DNA from: Nitrospirota bacterium
GTDB lineage: Bacteria > Nitrospirota > Nitrospiria > Nitrospirales > UBA8639
Assembly (NCBI GenBank): GCA_003235785.1
Contig: QJYE01000049.1
Location: 1-5,089 of the forward strand
Length of the DNA: 5,089 bases
Reading direction: 5' to 3'
The notes beneath the pieces are model-generated. The model did not search any database and was not told the origin of the DNA. It was given only the letters and a program-made list of their open reading frames with translations. Positions 1 to 5,089 of the stretch are shown in pieces; positions within the stretch are counted from its first letter, which is position 1, and every line of letters begins with the position of its first letter. Position numbers and translations under genes: made by a program.

Positions 1-306
1 GAGCAGGCGTGCCGAGTCGATGTCTTCATGGTTGGGACCGAAGGTGGGAGGTGGGGATGAGGGTGTTTCCAAAGAGATATCAGGAACTGTTGAGGTTTCA
101 TTAAGGCTGGATGCCTGGGTTACATCGCAACCTTTTTCTGTATCAATAAACACCTCTTGAATTCCATAGCTGCGCAATAAGGTAATTTCGTCATCTCGTT
201 TGATCAGCCATTTGTGACGAAGAAAGGGCGTTTGAAACCAGGACTGGTCCATGGCGGTGATATACATTCCTGTTCGCAAGTCTTGAATAGCAATGCGTTT
301 TTTCAT
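1..306 (-). CDS. DUF3391-domain protein, probable HD-GYP cyclic-di-GMP phosphodiesterase (N-terminal part only)
   Basis: The reading frame is open from an ATG at 304-306 to the window edge, giving 102 codons with no stop; the rest lies to the left. Residues 1-58 match the DUF3391 pattern: a start MKKRIAIQDLRTGMYI, then DQSWFQTPFLRHKWLIK, then a helix with LLRSYGIQ, and a closing strand EVFIDTEKG. In known proteins this domain sits in front of an HD-GYP domain that hydrolyses cyclic-di-GMP in the cytoplasm; the HD-GYP part itself is not seen here, so the enzymatic call is inference. Residues 61-95 are a Ser/Thr/Pro/Glu-rich linker, as expected between the two domains. The ATG has no clear Shine-Dalgarno. 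An in-frame GTG lies 12 codons upstream, but the family normally begins with the MKK..I..L..GMY segment, so the ATG is preferred. It lies downstream of, and on the same strand as, the TPR lipoprotein gene, 230 bp away, so it may have its own promoter. Confidence 0.85.
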   Translation of the reverse strand, partial: MKKRIAIQDLRTGMYITAMDQSWFQTPFLRHKWLIKRDDEITLLRSYGIQEVFIDTEKGCDVTQASSLNETSTVPDISLETPSSPPPTFGPNHEDIDSARLL

Positions 307-366
307 TGCGAAGGGGATAGCAAGTGGAGATGGAAACCGCACCAGAGACGACGTCAAAAAACTTTG

Positions 367-395
367 ATTATCCGTATCCGTTAGGGGATTAAAAA
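367..395 (-). promoter_or_regulatory. Candidate sigma70-type promoter for the DUF3391/HD-GYP gene
   Basis: On the minus strand a -10 box GATAAT (367-372, 5 of 6 to consensus) lies 17 nt from an AT-rich -35-like TTTTTA (390-395, 3 of 6). This would start transcription near 360 and leave a leader of about 55 nt before the ATG at 306. A second weaker pair, TAGGAT at 406-411 and TTGCGC at 429-434, also has a 17-nt spacer. The rest of the 307-536 gap shows no hairpin followed by a T-run, and no convincing gene. Consensus matching alone is weak evidence. Confidence 0.3.
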
Positions 396-536
396 TTAAG
401 AGACAATCCTACGGTAATCATGCCAAAAGCGCAATAGAAACAAGGCGAATATGGCTTAAGAGAGGGGGTAAGAGAGGCAAGAGCTCAACGACCGAGAGGA
501 GATCATTCGTGCGATGGCCAATGAAGAACCCTGGAA

Positions 537-1109
537 TTAGAAAGATGTCTGCTCAAGATGGGAGATGCGAGTCAAAATTTGTACGGCTTCTTCGTGATTG
601 TCGATTAGCATGAGCAAGACATGATAATGCTTGAGGGTTGGGAGTAATTGTCGGTTAGACGTGCCCCATGTTTTTTCACGAATGGCCAGCGCTCGTTTGA
701 GCAAGGGCGCGGCAATCTTCGGTTGGCCTTTCTGCTGGTAGATGGTGGCCAGTTCAGTTAATGGGTCAGCCATATGGAGATGTTCCGATCCGAGAGATTT
801 GGCAATGAGGGGCAATGCCTTCCAGTAATAGGATTCGGCTTGGGTCGTGTTCCCTTCCAAGCGTGCAATTTCACCCAGTTGATAAATAATCTGAGCATAT
901 CGTGTATCAGAAGGTCCATTCTCCCGAATGGATGGTAAGATATTTTCCAGTTGAATGTGTGCTTGAGAGAGGTTGCCTGCGCGAATGTTATGTTGAATGG
1001 TCTCCCATTGCTGGTCCCATTCCGAGGATTCCGAGCAACCGGAAAAACACAGCCATGCGAGAGCTATCGCATGCAACCCTGAGAGCATCGCTTGTTTGAC
1101 CCACTTCAT
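537..1109 (-). CDS. TPR-repeat lipoprotein
   Basis: A 190-residue protein from the ATG at 1107-1109. It starts with MKWVK, a hydrophobic stretch LSGLHAIALAWL, and a lipobox FSGC with the lipidated Cys at residue 25; Ser at +2 suggests outer-membrane sorting by the Lol rule. The rest is helical repeat. Residues about 70-107 (YQLGEIARLEGNTTQAESYY) and 112-149 (LTELATIYQQKGQPKIAAPL) are good tetratricopeptide units of the roughly 42-residue kinesin-light-chain/TPR_12 type; 32-62 and 154-185 are weaker flanking units. TPRs bind partner proteins, so this is probably an envelope scaffold or assembly factor; no partner can be named. The same frame is open up to 1316, but that extension would overlap the divergent yihY-like gene, run through a GC-rich hairpin and hide the signal peptide inside the protein, so it is rejected. 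An ATG two codons upstream (1115) is an equally possible start; only a weak GCGGA precedes the chosen one. Confidence 0.8.
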   Translation of the reverse strand: MKWVKQAMLSGLHAIALAWLCFSGCSESSEWDQQWETIQHNIRAGNLSQAHIQLENILPSIRENGPSDTRYAQIIYQLGEIARLEGNTTQAESYYWKALPLIAKSLGSEHLHMADPLTELATIYQQKGQPKIAAPLLKRALAIREKTWGTSNRQLLPTLKHYHVLLMLIDNHEEAVQILTRISHLEQTSF

Positions 1110-1170
1110 GAACATCCGCAAATGACCGGAGATAGGTACCGCGATGAATTTAGGGAGAAAAGCCCCCCGC

Positions 1171-1199
1171 CCCCCATTCTTTTCGCGCGAGAACGGGGG
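1171..1199. repeat. C-tract/G-tract inverted repeat (hairpin) in the divergent intergenic region
   Basis: CCCCCATTCT at 1171-1180 is mirrored by AGAACGGGGG at 1190-1199 around a 9-nt CG-rich loop. Nine of ten positions pair; the one mismatch (A opposite C) becomes a G-U wobble in minus-strand RNA, so the stem is fully paired there. Just outside, 1163-1175 holds two runs of six C separated by a single G, giving G-runs on the minus strand. It lies about 60 bp upstream of both flanking starts. It could be an untranslated-leader structure, an operator, or a copy of a dispersed palindromic repeat. No T-run follows on either side, so it is not a standard terminator. Confidence 0.6.
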
Positions 1200-1207
1200 A
1201 TGGTGCC

Positions 1208-1236
1208 TGGACATTTCTTCCGTCTCTTTGTAGGGT
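1208..1236 (+). promoter_or_regulatory. Candidate sigma70-type promoter for the yihY-like operon
   Basis: TGGACA (1208-1213, 5 of 6 to the -35 consensus) is followed by a 17-nt spacer and TAGGGT (1231-1236, 3 of 6 to the -10 consensus). Transcription would start near 1243, just ahead of the ribosome site at 1250-1255. The -35 and spacing are good, but the -10 is G-rich and poor, so this could be an activator-dependent promoter or chance. No equally good promoter was seen for the minus-strand lipoprotein. Confidence 0.35.
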
Positions 1237-1259
1237 AGGCACAAGGAACGAGAGGTCAC

Positions 1260-2732
1260 ATGATTGATCGAATCATACGATTTTGCGAACATGATGTGTG
1301 GGTCGTCAAGGTCCACGAGCTCACTGGCGTTCGTCAGTTGGGTGTGAAATTGTTGCGTCTGGGGTTAGTGGCGGCCACAGAATTTCGCGAAAGCTTTCTG
1401 AGTATTCGCGCCACGAGCCTGGTGTATACGACGCTGCTATCATTGGTACCATTTTTAGCGGTCATGTTTTCAGTGCTGAAAGCTTTTGGTGTGCATCAAC
1501 AAATTGAACCCATTCTTTCTCAAGCGCTTGATCCCTTAGGCGATAAGGGAGCAGAGATTACCACGAATATTATCCGGTTTGTCGACAATTTGAAAGTCGG
1601 GGTTTTGGGAGCCGTCGGTGTGGCCGGACTCTTTTATACCACCTATTCCCTCATTGAAAAAATCGAAGAGGCCCTTAATTCCATTTGGCGTGTGGAAGAA
1701 GGGCGTTCCTTGGGCAGACGAATCACTGATTATTTAAGTGTCGTCCTCATTGGCCCGGTGTTTGTCTTCACCGCGTTTGGTCTAATGGCTTCTTCCCAGA
1801 GTCATTGGTTGGTCCAACGAGTCATGGAGATTCAGCCCTTTGGCTCTCTTATCGTGGCACTCACGAATCTTCTCCCATTTTTGGTTATGTGTGGAGTTTT
1901 CACATTTCTCTATAAGTTTGTGCCGAACACGTCAGTCAATCTCAGCTCGGCTTTTGTTGGTGGGGTCACGGCCGGAATCATTTGGCAAGTGGCCGGGATG
2001 GCGTTTGCCGCCTTTGTGGCGAGTTCCGGGAAATATAGTGCAATTTATTCCAGCTTTGCGGTCCTCATTCTCTTCCTCATCTGGCTCTATGTGGCCTGGT
2101 TGATTGTTCTGGCCGGGGCTCAGGTGGCCTATTATCATCAACATCCCTCTGCGTATTTATTGCATTTGAGTCGTAAACACCAAACGCCTCTCTTTCGCGA
2201 GTATATTACCTTAGCCCTCCTCGGCCATATTACTTATCGCTTCTTAGCAGGCAAAGCACCACTGAAAGGCGAACAATTAGCTCGTGCGCAACATGTGCCA
2301 CTCACGTTGGTGGACTCATTACTGAGTGATCTCATTCAAGCTAATATCCTCGTGCATACCGATCGGCCGAAAGGAGTGATGTTGGCCAGACCTCCAGAAA
2401 CAATTTCCGTAACTGAGGTGTTGAAGGTGGTTCAGCATCAATTGCATAATGGGCCACAGGGGTATACTCTTGGCACGGATATCATTAGTCAATTATTGAT
2501 GCGGCGTGATGTAGCCGTGCAAGATGCGTTGAAGGGCATTACGCTCCGGCACCTGGTTCAAGATCAGCAAATTGATCCAGTGCCGGAAGAAGAATGGGAG
2601 AATGGCCCCGAAGTGGACGCGAGTCTCTCTGCAGCAAATGAACAGACGCGCAGCATGGCCCTTGAACCCAAAAGTATTCAAGAAAAGCCACCATCCGACT
2701 TTCCTCCCATGGGGAAATGGCGTTCATCCTAA
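1260..2732 (+). CDS. YihY/UPF0761 (BrkB-type) inner-membrane protein with C-terminal winged-helix-like extension
   Basis: A 490-residue membrane protein starting at the ATG at 1260, 4 nt after a GAGAGG ribosome site (1250-1255). Residues about 35-295 are the YihY/BrkB core: the signature RATSLVYTTLLSLVPFLAV (50-68), an amphipathic IEKIEEALNSIWRV (132-145), and six predicted membrane segments near 50-72, 113-131, 158-178, 196-219, 231-255 and 262-290; the last reads SFAVLILFLIWLYVAWLIVL. E. coli YihY is about 290 residues and its role is unknown; older 'ribonuclease BN' labels for this family are mistaken. Here about 190 further residues follow. Residues 312-395 look like a winged helix of the Rrf2 kind, with GEQLARAQHVPLTLVDSLLSDL as the helix-turn-helix part and a wing ending in ARPPETISVTEVLKVVQ. 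Residues 440-490 are acidic and polar, probably disordered. It is the first gene of a three-gene operon; the next starts 27 bp after its stop. The family call is firm; the extension call is inference. Confidence 0.9.
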   Translation: MIDRIIRFCEHDVWVVKVHELTGVRQLGVKLLRLGLVAATEFRESFLSIRATSLVYTTLLSLVPFLAVMFSVLKAFGVHQQIEPILSQALDPLGDKGAEITTNIIRFVDNLKVGVLGAVGVAGLFYTTYSLIEKIEEALNSIWRVEEGRSLGRRITDYLSVVLIGPVFVFTAFGLMASSQSHWLVQRVMEIQPFGSLIVALTNLLPFLVMCGVFTFLYKFVPNTSVNLSSAFVGGVTAGIIWQVAGMAFAAFVASSGKYSAIYSSFAVLILFLIWLYVAWLIVLAGAQVAYYHQHPSAYLLHLSRKHQTPLFREYITLALLGHITYRFLAGKAPLKGEQLARAQHVPLTLVDSLLSDLIQANILVHTDRPKGVMLARPPETISVTEVLKVVQHQLHNGPQGYTLGTDIISQLLMRRDVAVQDALKGITLRHLVQDQQIDPVPEEEWENGPEVDASLSAANEQTRSMALEPKSIQEKPPSDFPPMGKWRSS

Positions 2733-2759
2733 TCTCTTATCTTTTCTACACCATTCAAG

Positions 2760-4208
2760 ATGGATTTATGGATCGTACCAGGAGCGCCGTTGCCGAAAGG
2801 ACGGGGTTGGGTCATTTGGTGCTCTCGCAAAGGTGAATCGAGCTTTACGCCTCCACAGGTTACTGTTCGGCGTCAGACTGCATCGATCTCCTTTCAGACT
2901 GAGTGGGTGCTTCTCCCGAAAGTAGCAGGGCTACAACGTCGGATGGGTCTATTAACTGTGACACTCACATCTCCCGCGCCGCCAGAGGCCGCACAGTTTC
3001 ACATTACCCTATCGAATAACAACCAAAGCCAGGAATTTCACTGGTCTACGCTCCCCTATCAGATCAGTCCCCAAGGCGTGACCTTCCTGTTTGCCTCGTG
3101 TTTCTGGCAGAACAACGATCGGGATGGTTATTACCGAGCCGGCCTTAAAGAATTACAAGCACTCTTGAACCCCCAATTTAAACTGCTCATTGGCGATCAG
3201 GTCTACCTGGATTGGCCGAAAAATTGGGATTTAGGCGACGATGCGATCGAGCTGTTTTCAAAACGGTATCGGCAATATTGGGGCGATGCGTTCTATCGGG
3301 AAGCCTTGCAGACCTGTCCAAATTTTGTCACCTGTGACGATCATGAATATTGGAATGACTATCCTGAAAAACAAGTGCATCTTCCACAGACCTGGGATGC
3401 CAGGAATCGAAAAAAATATGGGCGTGGAGCCGAGCAACTATATTCCCAATACCAGCAATGCCTGAATCCGGACCAATCTCTTTGGTACACCATCACGATT
3501 GCGCCAGTATCGTTTTTTGTCGCAGATACCCGGTCGGAACGGGAACATTGTATGGAAAAGGTCCCCAGCCACTTCATGTCCGAAGAGCAATGGACAGCCT
3601 TGGAGGCGTGGCAGGCATCCCTTCAAGGTCCGGGAGTCTTAGTCTTGGGTCAACCCTTGTTTCAAAAAGATGGGGATTTTCGGGATCATTCCCTCTCGAA
3701 TTTCTCTGAGGATTATGCCCGTCTCTGGCGAGTGGTGGAGCGAAGTTTAAGCGGTGACAACAAGCATCAGACGCCGCATGACATCTTAATCCTTTCGGGC
3801 GATATTCATACCGGTCGGTATGCGGAAGCCCATGGGCCATTTCCCGATGCGCCCTATGGGGTTCCAGAATTTATCGCGTCCCCCGCCGCGATGATTCACC
3901 CGGGCAATGACAAACCTGAAGCGCCGCCTGAGAAAATCACGATCCGTCCCAATGCCCAAGGAAGGAAATCGGTCTGGAGAATTGATCCACAGAATCATCT
4001 CGAGATCATGACGATTCAGAATAACGTCGGGCTGGTGAAAATGTTTCCTGGTGCCAAGGTTGGAGGAACGCCTCGTGTGCGCTTCGAATTAGAATTATGG
4101 CGGCTCCCCTCGAAGGGCATTCAACTCGACTGGGATGAGGATGCCCCGCCTCAAGGCACCGGCGGTCCCCTCAAGCAACTTTTCACAAAAGAATTATTCT
4201 TGCGATAA
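2760..4208 (+). CDS. PhoD-like metallophosphoesterase (alkaline phosphatase D family), no signal peptide
   Basis: A 482-residue protein with the order of motifs expected for PhoD-like phosphatases. After an N-terminal beta-rich region (1-105, including GLLTVTLTSPAPPEAAQF) come FASCFW (111-116, the Cys matching the conserved metal-site Cys of PhoD), LLIGDQVYLDW (142-152, metal-binding Asp), TCDDHEYWNDYP (191-202), FFVADTRSER (252-261), VLVLGQPLF (293-301) and ILSGDIHTGRY (344-354, metal-binding Asp and His). All residues of the dinuclear site seem present, so it should be an active phosphomono- or diesterase; the substrate is unknown. Classic PhoD is exported by the Tat system, but here no twin-arginine or Sec signal is seen, so it is probably cytoplasmic or held at the membrane by a partner. 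The ATG at 2760 has no clear Shine-Dalgarno; its frame is closed by the stop of the preceding gene 27 bp upstream, so no earlier start is possible with this frame unless GTG/TTG codons in that gap, and none is seen. Translational coupling to the upstream gene is likely. A later Met (residue 62) would remove part of the beta domain. Confidence 0.9.
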   Translation: MDLWIVPGAPLPKGRGWVIWCSRKGESSFTPPQVTVRRQTASISFQTEWVLLPKVAGLQRRMGLLTVTLTSPAPPEAAQFHITLSNNNQSQEFHWSTLPYQISPQGVTFLFASCFWQNNDRDGYYRAGLKELQALLNPQFKLLIGDQVYLDWPKNWDLGDDAIELFSKRYRQYWGDAFYREALQTCPNFVTCDDHEYWNDYPEKQVHLPQTWDARNRKKYGRGAEQLYSQYQQCLNPDQSLWYTITIAPVSFFVADTRSEREHCMEKVPSHFMSEEQWTALEAWQASLQGPGVLVLGQPLFQKDGDFRDHSLSNFSEDYARLWRVVERSLSGDNKHQTPHDILILSGDIHTGRYAEAHGPFPDAPYGVPEFIASPAAMIHPGNDKPEAPPEKITIRPNAQGRKSVWRIDPQNHLEIMTIQNNVGLVKMFPGAKVGGTPRVRFELELWRLPSKGIQLDWDEDAPPQGTGGPLKQLFTKELFLR

Positions 4209-4251
4209 GGGCGATGTTCTTGTTGGATATCCACACTGGAGGTTTCTTTAG

Positions 4252-4257
4252 AAAGGA
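4252..4257 (+). promoter_or_regulatory. Ribosome binding site deciding the start of the last gene
   Basis: AAAGGA lies 7 nt before the ATG at 4265, an ideal spacing. The longer reading from the ATG at 4214 has only AAGGG two nt ahead of it, too close to work well, and would add 17 residues that do not look like part of the fold. The start at 4265 is therefore preferred. Confidence 0.7.
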
Positions 4258-4264
4258 ACTCATC

Positions 4265-5050
4265 ATGCGTAATTCTGAAACGAGCACGAGAAATCCCGAC
4301 ATTAAAGACTGGACAAGTAAATACCAGAAACGCACCAATCTGCAATTTTTCAACGATGCGTTTGCAGCCTTGCGCAAGCAAAATATCGCCAATCGTGGGC
4401 TGATGACGGTGGGACTCGTGGGAAGCCGGGATTTACCCGGCCATACTTTGCGGATGGCCCAAGCTATCTTGCGATGGGACTTGCGCCCCAGCTATTGGTC
4501 GCATGTGTTTGTCGTGGCCGAACCGGTGACCACGCGGACTTCGTTAAGCGGCCTCAACATTCTGGAAATCCCTCTCTTCCCTCGCAATGGGCAATTTCCC
4601 AAACCCGAACAAAATGGAGTGAATGAAGGCACGTTAGGGCAATATGACAATAAAAACATTGATGCCAATGTGAGCTTATTTTCGGTCACCCTATCTGAGG
4701 AAGAAAGGAAGCAATTAGTCAAACGGGCCAAAGCCTGGAATGCCGATCGTGTGCGGTACAATTTTTGGAATATGTTAGGCGCCTGGCAAAGCTACCTCTG
4801 GTCCCAAGGAGTCAACCCCAATCCCTTGCGTGAAGGAATTCCGATTCCTGCCTCCTCCTACATTGAGTTCATATTTGAAAAGGTGGGTTTAGGGGTCACA
4901 CCGGGAGCCTCTTCGCGCAACAGTGCCCCTGAACACCTCTGGAACGCCGCCTGCTGGTGGCACAAAGCCTTTAAGGAAGACAATCGAAAAATTGCCGGTA
5001 TGTTCGTCGCAAGAGATCCCGGCTGCGCCATGCTCCGCCCCAATGAATGA
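4265..5050 (+). CDS. Probable permuted papain-fold (YiiX / NlpC-P60-like) protein, likely catalytically inactive
   Basis: A 261-residue protein (from ATG 4265) without signal peptide or membrane segment. I do not recognise a named family with certainty, but the layout fits the circularly permuted papain fold of YiiX/YebB-like and LRAT-like proteins, where the His comes before the Cys. Residues 44-84 (MTVGLVGSRDLPGHTLRMAQ, then YWSHVFVVAE) match the first half, with H80 in the place of the catalytic His; ILEIPL (99-104) follows. Then come LSEEERKQLVKRAKAW, RYNFWNMLGAWQSYLW and PIPASSYIEFIFEKVGLGV (193-211). Active members have Cys at the start of that last helix (pattern PxCSxxV..Y...G), but here it is Ala196. 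The end, TPGASSRNSAPEHLWNAA, matches the usual TPG...SP..LW tail. The only other Cys residues (230, 254) are in the wrong places. It follows the phosphatase gene by 56 bp on the same strand, so it is likely co-transcribed. Role inferred: binding, not cleaving, a lipid or peptide, perhaps as a partner of the phosphatase. Confidence 0.6.
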   Translation: MRNSETSTRNPDIKDWTSKYQKRTNLQFFNDAFAALRKQNIANRGLMTVGLVGSRDLPGHTLRMAQAILRWDLRPSYWSHVFVVAEPVTTRTSLSGLNILEIPLFPRNGQFPKPEQNGVNEGTLGQYDNKNIDANVSLFSVTLSEEERKQLVKRAKAWNADRVRYNFWNMLGAWQSYLWSQGVNPNPLREGIPIPASSYIEFIFEKVGLGVTPGASSRNSAPEHLWNAACWWHKAFKEDNRKIAGMFVARDPGCAMLRPNE

Positions 5051-5061
5051 ATGAGAAGGGA

Positions 5062-5089
5062 TTGTTTATAAATTTTTCATTGCTATCAT
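5062..5089 (+). promoter_or_regulatory. Weak promoter-like sequence at the right edge
   Basis: After the last stop codon the sequence becomes AT-rich. TTGTTT (5062-5067) and TATCAT (5084-5089, 5 of 6 to the -10 consensus) are 16 nt apart, which could serve a gene beyond the window. No hairpin with a T-run closes the operon in the 39 bases available, so the operon may also continue to the right. AT-rich sequence gives such matches by chance. Confidence 0.2.

Noticed and set aside
902..1099. 65-codon plus-strand open frame inside the TPR lipoprotein gene
   Set aside because: It lies antisense to a well-supported gene and its translation has no recognisable domain or ribosome site.
1171..1199. 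Rho-independent terminator at the C/G hairpin
   Set aside because: Neither side has a following T-run, and it lies between divergent 5' ends where no transcript should end.
1110..1316. N-terminal extension of the lipoprotein gene up to the ATG at 1316
   Set aside because: It would overlap the start of the divergent YihY-like gene, run through the GC-rich hairpin, and bury a clear lipoprotein signal peptide at internal positions.
2572..2925. 117-codon plus-strand frame across the YihY/PhoD junction
   Set aside because: It overlaps both real genes in another frame and its product looks like random out-of-frame sequence rich in Arg, Ser and Pro.
3574..3998. Minus-strand open frames within the PhoD-like gene
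   Set aside because: They are shadows of the strongly coding plus strand, with no domain pattern and no promoter or ribosome site.
4224..4231. Palindrome GGATATCC between the phosphatase and the last gene
   Set aside because: Only 8 bp, single copy as far as seen, with no supporting half-sites; expected by chance.
4214..4264. Earlier ATG at 4214 for the last gene
   Set aside because: Its only ribosome-site candidate is 2 nt away, while the ATG at 4265 has AAAGGA at ideal spacing.
1..5089. CRISPR array, tRNA/rRNA, insertion sequence ends or phage attachment site
   Set aside because: No regularly spaced repeats, cloverleaf, transposase or terminal inverted repeat with target duplication were seen.

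Overview
This window holds five protein-coding genes, one of them cut by the left edge, in two divergent groups. No RNA gene, insertion sequence, CRISPR array or phage gene is visible. Base composition looks close to balanced and even by eye. The gene content (a DUF3391-type HD-GYP protein, a TPR lipoprotein, a YihY/BrkB membrane protein, a PhoD-like phosphatase) points to a Gram-negative bacterium. Nitrospirota or a proteobacterial lineage would fit, but the sequence alone does not settle the phylum.

Left side, minus strand: a TPR lipoprotein (537-1109) is followed, after a 230-bp gap, by the first 102 codons of a DUF3391-domain protein. That protein is very likely a cyclic-di-GMP phosphodiesterase of the HD-GYP class, with its catalytic part beyond the left edge. 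The 307-536 gap has weak promoter-like sites and a short direct repeat but no convincing gene.

Centre: the 150-bp divergent region (1110-1259) carries a striking C-tract/G-tract hairpin (1171-1199) and a plausible promoter reading right.

Right side, plus strand: three closely spaced genes look like one operon. They are (1) a YihY/UPF0761 polytopic inner-membrane protein with a long C-terminal extension that resembles an Rrf2-type winged helix; (2) 27 bp later, a PhoD-like metallophosphoesterase with all core motifs but no signal peptide; (3) 56 bp later, a protein whose pattern fits a circularly permuted papain-fold (YiiX / NlpC-P60-like) hydrolase, in which the expected catalytic cysteine appears to be alanine.

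How the genes work together is inference. The right-hand operon pairs a membrane protein of unknown role with a phosphoesterase and a probable pseudoenzyme of a lipid/peptide amidase fold, which suggests an envelope or phospholipid task. This trio, and above all the apparent Cys-to-Ala change, is the most unusual part of the window.
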